From the NCBI GenBank assembly GCA_014898425.1, contig RCSZ01000006.1:1426001-1490000 (forward strand): a DNA stretch of 64,000 nt. Direction: 5' to 3'. Shown here piece after piece: positions 36,758 to 49,500 of this stretch. The position numbers were made by a program, and so were the translations under genes. Origin of the DNA: Botryotinia globosa. Taxonomy: Eukaryota > Ascomycota > Leotiomycetes > Helotiales > Sclerotiniaceae. The number at the start of each line of letters is the position of its first letter. Position 1 is the first letter of the stretch. Below the pieces are notes generated by a model. That model was not told where the DNA came from. It ran no database searches and worked only from the letters and a program-made list of their open reading frames with translations.

Positions 36758-37548
36758 CTCAAACCTCCACCAGCAAAATCATCTCTTCCCACTTCCTCCC
36801 TCCTCCTCCTTCCTCCTTCCAACTAGAAACCCCGACAATCCGGAAGATATCCGATTCAAAGGCAATCAATACATCCCATCCTACATAGTACCAATTCGAC
36901 CTGCATACCTACCTATACACATCGGCAAATGCAAATAACAAAATATGAGCACGCAATCAATCTACCGGCATTTAGTCAGTCAATCGGAAAGCGGGGAGAG
37001 GATATATCATGATATATAATAAACAGTATATAACATACACGTTAATATTATAATTAACGGGATCTAGTAATCTTTTGATGATATGATGTAGGTTTCTTAT
37101 AGGTATTGTGGAAATGTGAATATTTAGATGGATATTAGATATCTATATAGATAGATCTGATGGATGTAACTTTTATATATTAAAGAAGCTAAGAGTTAAA
37201 GTTAGATAGCTATCTAGTATATCTTGTGGTTTAGTAACTTTAGATATCTAATATATTATATTATATTATATTATATTAATATTATATTATATGAATTAGA
37301 ATGGTGCCAAGGGCCAAGATATTGGTCATGGCTTATCTAATCTCATCTAAGCTAATTTCGTATATACACGTGATAAAAGTGTAACAATATCGGTTTGAAT
37401 CTTTAGTTAGGTAGTTCAAGTTTGAGTTTGGGTCTGAATTTGGGTCTGAGTTTCGACTTTTCGATTCGGTATATGTATACAGGAAGAAAATATTGGGATT
37501 TATTCTTAGTATTTGGAATGATATATTAAATGAATGGACATCTATATA

Positions 37549-38025
37549 CAGTAATCAGGCACAGATAGTTGTCGGATGCTAAAATCACATCAAAACTTAT
37601 ATAGATTATCTATATATTTTTTGATAATAATATAGATTTAATTAAAAAATATTTTATATTTTTCTATTTATTTTCAATTAAAATTTAATAATAAAAATAT
37701 GATTTATTTTTAGGATTTATTTTGATTATAAAATCTATATAAAAAGTTTATATAAATTAAAGGTATTGAAATTTACTAGTAAAAATAAGCGAAAATTAAG
37801 AACTTTTTTTTGAATTCGATTTCAATCTTATAAATAATAATATTTTAAGATTCTAGAATTATAAAAATTATTAATTCTAAGTTTTTATTATATAATAAAA
37901 ACATGATCAAAATTTTAATTAATTTTAACAATTTTAAATATTTCTTTTTTATTTATATAAATAGAACAAAATAATCATTTTTGGTGTGATTTTAGCGTCC
38001 GACAACTATCTGTGCCCTAGTACTG
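37549..38025. mobile_element. Pogo-like miniature inverted-repeat element
   Basis: A 477-bp AT-rich block with long, near-perfect terminal inverted repeats. The left end reads CAGTAATCAGGCACAGATAG, continuing TTGTCGGATGCTAAAATCAC; the right end is its inverse (CCGACAACTATCTGTGCCCT, then AGTACTG). It is flanked by TA at 37547-37548 and 38026-38027. Termini starting CAGTA next to a TA duplication are characteristic of pogo/Fot1-type elements. The interior has no ORF, so it depends on a transposase elsewhere. The inverted repeats match over about 50 bases with few changes, suggesting a fairly young insertion. Confidence 0.85.
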
Positions 38026-38090
38026 TATATATCATAATAAACATGATTCATTGAATGTCGTGGTATATGATGGATCTCAATAACATCACT

Positions 38091-38178
38091 GAGAATTCAC
38101 ATTCTCATATCCAGAATACATCTAACTGCCCACAACACCGGTGAGAATATACACTCTCATCCAGAATACATTCGACTG
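38091..38178. repeat. Imperfect direct duplication
   Basis: Two adjacent copies (38091-38128 and 38143-38178) sharing CCAGAATACAT and GAGAAT, about 80 percent alike by eye. They lie just outside the pogo-like element. Confidence 0.6.
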
Positions 38179-38653
38179 ATTATTACTTCCGCGGTATGGA
38201 CTTGAGAGTTTCGGAGATTCAACCCGTCAAGAAACATATAACATGATAAATCCATGAATCTATGAATAAGTAGGTATCCCCCAACTTCAATCTACTAATT
38301 AGATAATCTCACGATTTGCATATAAACACACGTGGATTATCACATATATCCACGTATCCAGCTAGCGCTACATACACATACTTATAAATTCTGCAAATCA
38401 AGAAGATTACTCCTATCCCAATGCCCAAAATTCCATTCATCGATGGCAACATACTTTTGCGCATTTTTTTCGTTGCAACGTAATTCTTTCTGTACATGGT
38501 ATTCGAGTGATGTTCGAGGTGTGGAAGTTTCCACCATTCTCGTTTTCAGTACTTATATTTGCTAGTTCCTGAATGTTGAGGTTGAGTCTTTGGATCATTG
38601 GTCATCGTTTGTTTGATTCGTTGGTGTTTTTATATTTATATTTATATTTACTT

Positions 38654-38678
38654 GGTTTTGGTTTTGGTTTTGGTTTTG
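38654..38678. repeat. (GGTTTT)n short array
   Basis: Four GGTTTT units; not the fungal telomere repeat TTAGGG. Confidence 0.8.
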
Positions 38679-40281
38679 ATTTGATATTCGCATCTCTCGA
38701 GGTCTGCAATAGTTGATACATCTTGGGATCTCGAGAGATGTGATCGAGAAGAGTAGGAATATCCATATCCATACTCATTAACAAATTTTTGGATCCGCTG
38801 CGGCTGTTCAATGTTGTATATATGTATTGGCTGAAAATCCTTTCTATACCGAGGTATATCAAGGACTTGGAAATTGGTGAGTTTGGTAGGTATGCGGAAT
38901 GGATAGGATGGTGTAGGTTGGGGCTCTTATTGTTTTTGTGTTGGAATTCATCGATTGTGATTCTGTCTTGTCTTGAGAATTGGGCACAGATGGGTGGGTG
39001 GATTTGTGATGGTAGAGGGACAAGGAAAGAAGTGATGGCGTGGGATTGAATTATATTGATGTCTTCACATGAGAGGTATGTTTCATTCGTAATGATTTAG
39101 ATGCTAAAGTAAAGCTTAATCATATTCCCATCTTTTCATAAACTTAACTCCTCATTCCACGATATCTAGGTAGGTAAATAGGAACAAAAATATCGAGATC
39201 CCAAGTATAATATTTCGAACAGAGAGTACCTACCTACCTATCCTCAGTATCTCGATATACATTGTATCTTAATGATCCTTGATGGTTCTTCCTGATCGAT
39301 GTCAACATCGGGTTGAGTTGACAAATAATGAAGTTTACAAATCCATCAACATTTAAGATTCATCTGGAAAATCTTGAAGATAATTAAATACCTAGGTATC
39401 TACTCATTCTCACATCCAAACCAAGTCGGCCATGTACCCTTTACTGACTAACCTACCTATTCTTAGCTCACCATTAATAAGCATATCCTCATTGTTGTTG
39501 ATTTTTGACAATCCAACCATCTACAGTCCAAACCCAACTCTCCAATCCATCGAATCACTCACTACACAACCCAACTCAAGCATCTAAATAAGTACCCACC
39601 AATCCCCAATCCCCAGCCCGCATCCCGCATCCCACCACCCGGTCAGCGGGCATCTCGGGGACCATTCATCCCAGTAACAGATCCCCGGGACTGGGCTGCG
39701 GGGTATCCATGAATATCCAAAGACTTGGATTGGAAACTTGAAAGTCGGGATGAGATTATGGAGTCCGGACGGATGGGGTTCGAAAATTACTTGTTTGAGC
39801 TTGGTGCGAGGAGTGAGATGTGCAACAAAGGATGTTTAGCTATCTACCTAGGTGGTTCTTGATTGTTATGTTTTGACGAATGGGGAGGATGTGGGGGTGG
39901 GGGAAGGGGGTTTGTTTTGGGTTTGGGTCTTGGGTTTTGAGGGGGAGGAGAGGGAGGGAAATCGGACATTGGTCATTGGGAAGGAAGGTATGATATCAGA
40001 GCTATGAGAATGCTCTATTTTGTTGTGGGTTGCGATGGGTGAGAGAGGTATGATAGTTTCAGATCGGGGTGAGCTGAGAGAAAAATTAGCGGTCTGAGTT
40101 TTCTCGAAATCTACTGCTGCTGCTGTTTTTAAGTATTCTTGGGGGGGTTAACAGTTTGAATCGAAGAAGAATGAAGAAGAGATACTTGGAGCAGATAATT
40201 GAGATTCTCGGTTTTGAACTTAGATTTGCTGTTGGGTGGCTATCTAGGTAAAGATATCTAGTTTGGGTTTGTGAGGATGTA

Positions 40282-40707
40282 AGAGTTATCGAATATACTC
40301 ACTATATATTATGTTTTGTAACATAATCCCTGCAAAATTTATGTTTTTTATATAAATTAAAATATTATATAATTATTATAATTATATATATTAAATTATA
40401 AAAACTTTTTATAAAATAATTTGAGTTATAATATATTTTTAAATATTTTTATCAAAAAGTTATATAAATTTTTAATTAAAAAATTCAGAATTTTCAATTT
40501 TAACTTTTCAAAAATATTTTTATTAAATGTTTAAAAAATAAATAAATATTTTTCTAAATAATTTGAATAATTTTCAATACAAATATAATAAAATTTTCAG
40601 TGTACTATAATATCTATTAATCAGTAAATCAGGATATAAAAACCTGAATAATTAAATATTTTAATTGTAAAAGTATTATATATATGATAAGCTAGGGCTT
40701 AATCTCT
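40282..40707. mobile_element. AT-rich TA-flanked miniature element, family A copy 2
   Basis: A 426-bp block with the same left terminus as copy 1 (AGAGTTATCGAATATACTCA, then TTTTGTAACATAATCCCT). The right end ...GCTAGGGCTTAATCTCT has diverged from the GCTAGAACTCT of the other copies. TA lies on both sides (40280-40281, 40708-40709). It is the shortest of the four, probably through an internal deletion. No ORF. Confidence 0.7.
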
Positions 40708-42519
40708 TACTATATATGTGTGTGTGTGTATAGATGTCATGTAATGAGATGAGGTGAGATGAGATGAGAAGAGAAGAAAGGGGTAGGTATTCATATCTCA
40801 TTGTACAATGATTGGGTGATGATAAGTAGGTAGGTACCTATCATTGGACTTATTTTGATGGATATGTATATATTCACCCATACCCAGGTAGGTAGGTATC
40901 CTAATAATGCATTAATTACACATACAACGAAGTTCAAAAGCCCTTCGAAAATCCATTTGCACATTCGAAAACAGAAATAGAAGAAATCATTTGGAATCTT
41001 CAAACTCAATACAGAATAGCTGGTAAAGATCGGCTCGCTATCATTGAGATTGGTATGTATTTTGTGAGTTGAATGGGGAGTTATTAATGGGTATTGAAAG
41101 AAGAGATAGGAGAGCTGGATGGATGGGTTATGGAGAGATTGGTTATGGGGTGATAGGTTGAGATTCTGGGGGATGAGAGGGATGTTGAATTTGTGGGGGA
41201 GAGATGGATTGGGAGAGGGGGTAGGGGAAAGGAGAGAGATGAGAGATGAGAGATGAGGATGGGTGGCTGTTTTGTGGAGGGCTGGGAGGTGATATCTTTC
41301 ATATTGGAGAGGAGAGAGAAGAGATGAAACGATTAAAAATCTGTTGGAATGATTGTGTAGGATGAGGGGATTTGTGTGTGTGTGTGTGTGTGAATTTCCT
41401 CCGGTATTATCCATTGGATGGTTCACGGGATACTTTCTTGAAGTTTTAAAGAAAGAATCTCGGGTGATGGTTCTAATATTTCAGATACGTCATAAGCCCT
41501 TTCTTTTGATATTCGGATTTTAGAATATTCAGTCTAATGGACTGATTTGTTGAATTTATATTCAGTTCCATTCGTAGGCCAGACTAGACATCCTTTAGAT
41601 TGTACTATATTTCACGTTCTGTATCTGAACAAATGGATTATAGAATCGATGGAAGGAAGAGAAGGGAGAGGGAATGAGAGTGGAAGCGTCGGATGAAGTG
41701 AAGTGGGTAGTGATAGTATGGTAGAATAAAACTCAAAAATCTATTCTATCTTACAGATTTCCAAAGATGGTGATGATGAGAATGAGAATGATGAGATGAA
41801 ATATAAAGGGTTTATCAGTATTAACCCTTTGGTGAAGGAGAAAATCACTGAAGAGAAGAGAGAGGCCGAGTATGTGAGAAGCACAAAGAGCACAATACAC
41901 TCAAGAGAAAACATAGTTTTTTTATGAAAAAAGGGGCGAAGAAAAAATGAAAAGAAGCGAGGATACAAGTAGAATCATCAAGGATCGGAAAAGCAAAAGA
42001 CGAGAATAATAAAACAGAAAAGTAAACAGAGGGAATAATACTAACTACTAAATAACAATCAAAGAGAAGAAAAATCCTATAGATAACCATCCGATCAAAA
42101 CCACACCTTACTCCGTCCATGATAAACCTCCATCATACCAGACAAGTATATCCATCTCAAAATACCCGACAACCCAACAACCCAACAAATCCTCTCACGC
42201 TGATCAAAAACCCCAGAATTTCCATAAAACACGATTCACAAGAGACAAACTACAATACGACGAACAGATACCCGAAAAACCATTCATTCCAATACCTAAG
42301 TAACTTCATCTCAACCTGAATACAAACGAAACCGAAAATGATTCCTCAAATAACACCACGACATATCATCCCTCTCCATCAACATCCAATGGTTTCAGAC
42401 GATCTTGATATTTATTATTCCTCAGAAAGAGATTGCTCTATCTACAACTCACATATTCCTTTTTCTACTCGAGTAAATCACCTCCTATCAAGTTCCTTAT
42501 ACAGCTCTGCTTAATCGTA
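40708..42519. other. Gene-poor interval with (GT)n
   Basis: Contains (TG)10 at 41373-41392 and G/A-biased DNA around 41100-41320 that generates a 211-aa minus-strand ORF of low-complexity Ser/Pro/His composition, not judged a gene. Nothing else supported. Confidence 0.5.
41373..41392. repeat. (TG)n microsatellite
   Basis: Ten uninterrupted TG units. Confidence 0.85.
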
Positions 42520-43029
42520 AGAGTTCTAGCACCTGCTCATCGCACCTCTGTGACAAATGTAATAAAACCTCTGTAAAAATGAGGTTTTTCTATACAAATT
42601 ATTATATTGAATATTTCAATCAAATCTTTATATTTTCTTTTTTAAAAAATCGAAAATAATAAATAATTGAAATCAAAATATAAAAAATTATCCGAAATAT
42701 TTTTTATTATTTTTATTAAATAATTATATAATATTGAAATCGAATTTTTTCAAAAATTCTAATATATAATATTCTCCTTATATAAATAAGCAAATTTTTA
42801 TTAAAATTTAGAATTTTCAATTTTAATTCTTTCAAATCCTATTTCAAAAAATAAAATAAAATATTCTATTTATTTTTTTATAAAATTTAATTAATTAAAT
42901 AATATTTTTTTTTAAAAAATCTAATTTTATTTTTTATAATAAGAAATAAACTAGGATATGAAAAATTGAATAATCTTATATTTTAATTGGAAAAGCGTTA
43001 CATATATAGTAAGCAGGAGCTAGAACTCT
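42520..43029. mobile_element. AT-rich TA-flanked miniature element, family A copy 3
   Basis: A 510-bp block and the clearest copy. Left end AGAGTTCTAGCACCTGCTCA, right end ...AGCAGGAGCTAGAACTCT, which are inverse over about 18 bases. TA lies on both sides (42518-42519, 43030-43031). The interior shares the word GTAATAAAACCTCTGTAAAA with the other copies and the subterminal TAATTGGAAAAGCGTTACAT with copy 4. No coding capacity. Confidence 0.8.
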
Positions 43030-43435
43030 TACAATATCAAAATTGAAATCCAATCTTTTTCACAAAGAAGGAATTAAAGTCCTAGGTAACAACAATATTT
43101 TCTTCCGAAATTGAATCAATTATCAATTATTGAGTGTTACAGACAGATAGATAGCGTTTTAGAATCTAATCTATGATCCTCATTTGAATTTCTTGAAACT
43201 ATCCCCGAGATATAAATCCTGATTTATTATAATATATCAGGAAGGTTTAGAGAGTAGGTATACCACCAAAAGAAAGCTGCCCCTCCCTCCATCTATCCCC
43301 CCAAAGAAAAATCACCATTTCCATCCATCCCTATCCCCCTCCCCCATCCCCCATCTCCCCTCGAAACAAAATCCACAAACCATACACCCCCAGTACGCTA
43401 CCAAAAAAACAGCAAAAAATTTAAAAAACAAATTT
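43030..43435. other. Intergenic
   Basis: AT-rich then C-rich DNA between the miniature element and the tRNA gene. No gene seen. Confidence 0.5.
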
Positions 43436-43507
43436 TGACCTACGCAGGGATCGAACCTGCAATCTCTTGATTCGTAGTCAAGCGCCTTGCCATTGGGCCA
43501 GCAGGCC
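43436..43507 (-). tRNA. tRNA-Arg (anticodon ACG)
   Basis: Minus-strand cloverleaf of 72 nt without intron. Acceptor strands GGCCTGC / GTAGGTC pair with wobbles, with A as discriminator. The D arm contains GGCCCAATGGCAAGGC. The anticodon stem CTTGA/TCAAG encloses loop CTACGAA, giving anticodon ACG. The T arm is GCAGG-TTCGATC-CCTGC. Internal A and B box sequences (TGGCCCAATGG and GGTTCGATCC) are present. An A/T run on the downstream side can end polymerase III transcription. It reads CGU-type Arg codons, as inosine at position 34 after editing. Confidence 0.95.
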
Positions 43508-44095
43508 TGATTCATCTGAGCGATGAAGAGTGTTTGATGGAGAAACTGACAAGTTTAGCGTATATATTAAAGTTTTTGCAGTGGGGTGAAAGAATTTTTT
43601 TTTCTTTTCTAAAGAGGGGTTGTATCGGGTGGGGCGGGGTAGTTGAGAACCCGGTGAGGGCACTAGGATCTTTCATCTTCTCTTCTGCATCTGGTAAAGG
43701 TAGTCCACGAGTATGCTATACGATTATCTATATAGATTTGAGTGATGAGATGGAGGTTTATTTGTCGTTCACATGCGATGTCTGTGAGATTGTATCGAAT
43801 TTTGTTTGATCTTGTGTGGAGGAGAGGAGTATGGGAATTGGAAAGATTTGCTAATCAATATCAGATGAGAGGAAGGGGGAATCGAGCTGTATGATTTGTG
43901 ATATTCATTATGATACTCTACATGGCAGCTATACAGCTATATAGCTATACAACTTCAAAAACTCACCCATTGAGATTTTCATTCCTCCATTCTACGCCAA
44001 CCTTAGAATTTCCATCATCAAAGAAAGATAATGATTTAACCAAACGCCATGCCCATAGTTGTACAAATTTCATTCCTCTGCCATTTTAATTGCAA
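43508..44095. other. Intergenic
   Basis: Between the tRNA gene and the 3' end of CBP4. A 91-aa plus-strand ORF has no recognisable content. Confidence 0.5.
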
Positions 44096-44760
44096 TTAAA
44101 GACTTCCACCGGGCATCAATTTTGTTCCACTCTTTTTAATCTCTTCTTTCCTCTCTTGCATCTCTTGCATCAATTTGGCTTGTTCTTCTATCTTTCCACT
44201 ACGCTTCTTGCGTGCGGCCTCTTCGGCTTCGACCCAGACTGTGGATGTAGATTAGTATGTTTCTTTTGATTGTCAAGTGTATATGCAATTCGTAGAAATC
44301 CTCATGCATCTCCCCTTGTAGAATTCTTCTGTGATGTCTCTAGAAATCCTCTTCATCCTAATTCCCATCCCTCCCCAGCTTCCCCCTGAACAAAGAATCC
44401 AAGAAATAAACTTACTCGGTCTATCACTCTTACTATACTCCTTCAATCTTGCCACGAAGTTATCGAAATCCTCTTGTTTCCCTACTCGATTCTCCAAACT
44501 GCGCTTCTGTAATTCTGGATTATATTTCAGGAAGAGTTCTTCTTCGGTTGGAGAAACGTAGTAGATCAGAGCTGGGCCGCCGACACAACATGTTAAACCG
44601 CTAATGACAGAGGAGTTAGTACTTTGTTCTTCTTTTGGAAAGGGGGACAATGGGAAAGTTGTGGGAAGAAATTGAGAATGAGAGAGGAAGGGATAGGAAG
44701 GGAAACATACGCAACAGCCATCTTGCCATACATGCGCCAGTTAGTGGGTTTTGGTGGCAT
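44096..44760 (-). CDS. CBP4: CBP4-like cytochrome bc1 assembly factor
   Basis: Three exons, 44760-44711, 44600-44416 and 44238-44096; 125 aa. It starts [20 protein letters not shown], a short N-terminus followed by a single membrane segment ([13 protein letters not shown]). The family signature [20 protein letters not shown] comes next, then [20 protein letters not shown], with a charged helical tail ([20 protein letters not shown]). Cbp4 sits in the mitochondrial inner membrane and helps assemble cytochrome b into complex III with Cbp3/Cbp6. Introns of 110 and 177 nt fall within the usual positions; the junction codons rebuild GLTCC and RPIWVE. No other candidate family fits. Confidence 0.93.
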
Positions 44761-45390
44761 GTTTGCTTTTATTTTGATTCAAAATATTTTTGTTTCTTGG
44801 GTATGAAAATCAAAAGTCAAACGTTGATAATTTGATCAATGACATGATGATTTTCGGTTCAAAGCTGGGGTCACCTGCAGAGCTTGTTGTGGCTAGGTAG
44901 GTAGGTAGGTTCTTTAACGGAGATTGTGGCTGTGGTGGCGTAGGGAAAGACAAATTGGAGTAGCTGGAGAGCATGAACATGGATGAGGTTATATTGAAGG
45001 GAGCATTGCATTGAGGATGCTTCCAAGGTTACTGAATGAGTGAGACTTTAGGTGGTGGTGCTCATGATGCTCTTTTACTCAATACTTCTCCCAATAATCA
45101 ATCTCGGGTAGAATGATCAGGAATGTATCCAGATCCAGACCAGCTTCTTATATTTTATGATTTTTATATAGCAACTGCCGGCAGTCAAGATAGTAAGTAC
45201 ATGAAGTATCCATGGACGTATCTACCTCGAAAATGCCATAAATACCTGATACATCCCACGCATTGATAAAGCCACCAGCCCCTTGATCTCAGCTGAACTC
45301 AATAACATGTCATGACAAGCTGGAGATCCAAGATCTTTTATCTCTCATGTAAACCTGGTCTCTGAACGCCATGTTTCTCATATCTTCTCT

Positions 45391-45417
45391 GATACTCTGA
45401 TACTCTGATACTCTGAT
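45391..45417. repeat. (GATACTCT[G])n 9-base repeat
   Basis: Three tandem copies of GATACTCTG or the equivalent phase. Confidence 0.8.
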
Positions 45418-45863
45418 TCAAAGGGCCCGGGGTTCAAGTTGCATGCACATGAATATCAGATATATTACCAAGGGACTATCCGAATATTGACTTTTCCCCC
45501 TTTTCACCTGAGACGAACTTAACTTTCGCATGAACATAACATTGTCACCACCAGAAGAACCGAGTAATGTTCTTCCTCTGCACCAACAACACAACGACAT
45601 AACTCTGATAGCCAGAAGCCAATCAAAGTTAATTACAAAGTACTGAAAATAGACTCCATACATTTCAACAAGAACCAACCATAACCAACAACATTCAAAG
45701 CTCCTCAGTCTACCAGTGATTGTGTTATTGTGGTTCCATTTCGCGACAGACAAGCGGAGCAATATCGTAGGTAACCTTAGACGACAACGAAAGAAAGAAT
45801 CAAAATACTCGCCAGCGAATCGAATAATCTGACCCGAGATAACATCCCATGACCAAATTCATA

Positions 45864-45886
45864 TCACACATCACACATCACACATC
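45864..45886. repeat. 8-base tandem repeat (ATCACACA-type)
   Basis: About three units of CACACATC in tandem. Confidence 0.75.
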
Positions 45887-45960
45887 TCATGATTCTCATC
45901 TCGTTCGTATGCTGCGTACCTAGGTAGGTATTGATTGATCCCATCCACCTTGTTAGCGCC

Positions 45961-45987
45961 CCTACCCTCCTACCCTCCTACCCTCCT
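45961..45987. repeat. 8-base tandem repeat (CCTACCCT)n
   Basis: Just over three CCTACCCT units in the promoter region of SKT5/CHS4. Confidence 0.75.
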
Positions 45988-46457
45988 CTCCTCTCCTCCC
46001 CTGCCCTGCCTCGCCCCCACTCCGCATTCTCTGAGACAACCTTATTAACCACCCAAGCCAAGCCGACCAGCCCGTCTTCAACATTGAAAACCCGCCCGTC
46101 TTCAGAATTCACAGCTAACTAATAACATTACGCATTCTTTTTGCATTCTTCAACATAGGAACTTCATAATCGTCAGAGGCCCTCACTCAAGTCTTCTCTC
46201 CTATCTTCTTTCACATTCACACAAGTACTGCTTTTCGTGCGAACAAATACGAAGCCGAGACAATCCTCAAACTTGAGTTGCGTCGTGGAGTTATAACAAC
46301 ATTTCCTACCTGGAACGAAGTGAACCGATTCCCGAAACATTGATTGACCAACCCTTTACAACAGCGACAGTCTCGATTCTTTGATTGCAGACCGAGTTTT
46401 CCAGCTTATTTAATTTTTGGATTACGAAAACATAGATTTTGCGAGGGATTGGTTTCC

Positions 46458-46475
46458 ATGGATCGATCGTTGTAG
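46458..46475 (+). promoter_or_regulatory. Possible upstream ORF of SKT5/CHS4
   Basis: ATGGATCGATCGTTGTAG, a five-codon upstream ORF about 100 bases before the main start. It would act on translation only if the transcript starts upstream of it, which the sequence does not prove. Confidence 0.3.
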
Positions 46476-46572
46476 TGTTATTACAATTTGTTAAGATTTT
46501 GCGCCCAAGAACACGAGGGCAAGGGGAATCGAGGTTGGATCGAATAAGAAGGAGAGGCACGAAGAGGAAATC

Positions 46573-49500
46573 ATGACATATGATCAGGGATACCAGCAAC
46601 AGTCACAGAGGCCATACAATGGACGAGCCGCCCAAAGACCGGGTCCAGCACAAGGATATCAACAAGCTCCCGCACAACAATATCCACAACAACAATATGA
46701 TGGCTATGGTCAAGAGGGTTATGGATATGAGAATTACGATAATGGATATGGACAAGATTACAATGCTGGGTATCAGGATATGAATGGTGGAGGCAGAGGA
46801 AATATGAATGGGGGTGGTTATGGAAATGTGAATGGAGGGGGGAGAGGTGGTTATGCTCCAAATGCGCAGGGACGTGAAAGGGGCTATCCTCCAAACTCTA
46901 ATGGAGAAGGTAGAGGTTATCCGCCAAATCAAAATTATCCTCCGCAACAAGAACAATTTGCGAATGGCAGAGGTGGGATGCCACCCAGAGGAGGTGGACC
47001 AACGCAAAGACCTCCTCCAAATCGTGTTGGGCATGGAGGACAGGGAGGTGGGTATCCTCCAAATAACGGTCCTGTGAATGGAAATGGTAGACCGATGGAT
47101 GACCGTATGAGACATGCACCAGGACGTGAGTGGAAGGATGTCGTATGAAGTGAATGTTTGTGTTGACTTAATTTTTAGAACAACGACCTCGGAAACCTTT
47201 AGTGACACCTCCTAAATCTCCAGAAGCTGGAGCATCATCTTTTGATAGCCCTTTTCCTTCATTTCCAGGAGCAAAGAAGAAAACAGCTATGTCTACAGAA
47301 CAGGAAATTACCAAAGGATTGGGTGCAATAGATATTTCGAGTCCTCCACAGAAAAGGCCCGGAACTGCTGGAAGTAGAGGAAGTCATGATAACTTTGGAC
47401 CGAAGAGGGGTATGTCTACTGATGATTATGGCCGACCTTCAATGGACAGTCAAGGGAGTGCACCAAGAGGAGGATATCCACCTCAAGGGATACCAGATCA
47501 ACGAAGAGGTCTACCACCAAGGAGTATGACTCAAGGTCCACCCAGACAAGATTTTTCAGAGAGAGGCGGTCCACCTCCAGGACAAGGATATGGCGGTGCA
47601 CCTAGACAGAATGGTTATGGAGACCGTGGTTATGATCAATATGGAAACCCCATGTCACCAGTTCGAGATGATCGAGAAAATTTTAGTTCTCCACAACGAA
47701 GCATGACTTCGCCAGATAATCCCGGACCCATGGGAAATGGTCCTCCAACTTCTTCAATTGAAGCTCCAGGGATGAGTGCATCATATAATGGGCCTATTGG
47801 ACGTAGTATGCCTGTTAGACCTGCTACAGTAACCGGATCAAGGCCACCACCACAAAGAACATACCCAAGCCAACAATCTGTTCAACCACCTCCACACCCA
47901 CCTCAACAGCAATACCAGCAGGATAGTTATCAAGGTAATCCTTACGCTGATCAAAATCCGGATGAAAGTCTTGGTCAGTTTTATGATGCATATTATGAAG
48001 CTCCACCTCCACCTCCTATACATAATGATACGACGGAAATGCCAGATTTTGATGCAGTCCCACAGAAAATTCTACATAGAAGAGGTACCTCGATTGAAGC
48101 CCATATTCAACCTGGAGCAGGTGGACCCGGGCCTGGATTTGATCCCATGGAAAGGAATGTCAACCTACGTCAAGTCAAGCCTGTAAAATCTCAACCGGAC
48201 TTCAGAGCTCAAGCCCAAGCTCAAACGGCAATTTTTGAAATGGCAGGGGATGCGCCACCAATTCCCAACATGCCACAGCAAGTTTATCAAGATGGCTGGG
48301 GACAACAAGATACCCAACACAACCAATATCAAGGCATGCCACAAGATCAAGTGTACGACCCATATCCTCCTCAAGCACCAAAGTTTCAACCACCGCCAAG
48401 AAGTATGTCTGCAGCCCCCGGAGCTGGTCGTGGAATGCCACAATCTGAATTTGGAGGGTATCCGAATGGTCCTTCGCCCCAGAATGGCGGTTACCCTGGT
48501 CCACAGAATGAAGGCTTTCAAGGCGGTCGTCAAAATAGTCTACAAAAGCAAGGCACCCCAGAAGGTGGCTTACCCCCTCATGCTCCTCCAGTTCGAGCTG
48601 GTCTAATACCTAACTCTTTCGCTCAACAACAACATAATATTAAACCGCCACCCATGCGCAATTATGGGGGCTTTAATCCTTCACCTCAATCGAATACTCC
48701 GATACCAGTATCCAATGGTTCCTCCCCTGCAGGCTCTACTCCAACCAAAGCTCCAGCACAACCAGTAACTCAGGCCGAGCTAGATCGTCTGAGACTAAAG
48801 TATAAAAATGGTAATCCAAACGATCACGAGACTCCTCTACTCTTCGTGAAGAAATTGGTCGAGGCTTCGGATGTTTTAGTTGCGCCTCTTGCTGATCAAC
48901 GAGTACGCAATAAAGCAAGAGAAAAGTATGTATTTGAAGCTACCAAAGTCCTTAAGAAATTGAGAGAAGCTCAACACCCAGATGCAATGTTCTATTTTGC
49001 AGATTGTTACGGTCGTGGTGCGTTGGGGCTTGAAGTCAACGAGAAGGAAGCATTTACCCTCTACCAATCTGCCGCAAAGCTTAATCATCCACAAGCTGCA
49101 TATAGAACTGCAGTTTGTTGTGAACTTGGCAACGAGGAGGGAGGTGGTACTCGTAAAGACCCTCTCAAAGCTATTCAATGGTACAGACGCGCTGCCACTC
49201 TTGGAGACACCCCTGCCATGTATAAAATGGGTATGATTCAACTGAAAGGACTTCTGGGTCAACCTATCAACCCTGGCGAAGCCGTTGTTTGGCTTAAACG
49301 AGCTGCTGAACGCGCAGATCCTGAAAATCCCCACGCTTTACACGAATTAGGTCTCCTATACGAAGCACCACAGGGTCAAAATACATCTCTCGTTCGCGAT
49401 GAAACATATGCCTTCCAGCTTTTTCAACAAGCGGCTAACCTCGGTTACAAATTTTCACAATTCCGCCTGGGCCAAGCTTTCGAGTATGGTCAATTCAACT

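Larger units (their letters stand above)
35693..37548. other. Gene desert, microsatellite-rich
   Basis: 5' flank of VPS62, then AT-rich DNA with a CTAT microsatellite, a 9-base minisatellite and several (A)CCTACCTA-type words. No gene seen. Confidence 0.5.
38026..40281. other. Gene desert
   Basis: No supported gene. Features are an imperfect tandem duplication at 38091-38178 (GAGAAT...CCAGAATACAT... units), a (GGTTTT)4 run at 38654-38678, and recurrent CTACCTA/TAGGTAG words including TACCTAGGTA at 39389-39398. Short ORFs here lack any family signature. Confidence 0.5.
44761..46572. other. Divergent intergenic region and SKT5/CHS4 leader
   Basis: Carries the promoters of CBP4 (minus) and SKT5/CHS4 (plus). 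It holds short minisatellites at 45391-45417, 45864-45886 and 45961-45987, and a TACCTAGGTA palindrome at 45917-45926. The pyrimidine-rich part at 45930-46080 is typical of fungal core promoters. No gene supported. Confidence 0.55.

Noticed and set aside
38654..38678. (GGTTTT)4 array considered as an internal telomere repeat
   Set aside because: Unit differs from TTAGGG and is very short; better seen as a simple repeat.
40791..41426. 211-codon minus-strand ORF in the gene desert
   Set aside because: Low-complexity Ser/Pro/His composition from a purine-biased stretch, includes a His-Thr run from (TG)n, and has no recognisable domain.
46603..47208. 201-codon minus-strand ORF opposite the first exon of SKT5/CHS4
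   Set aside because: It is the antisense of Gly/Gln/Tyr-rich repeats; composition (Ile, Ser, Thr runs) is what that template produces, with no family resemblance.
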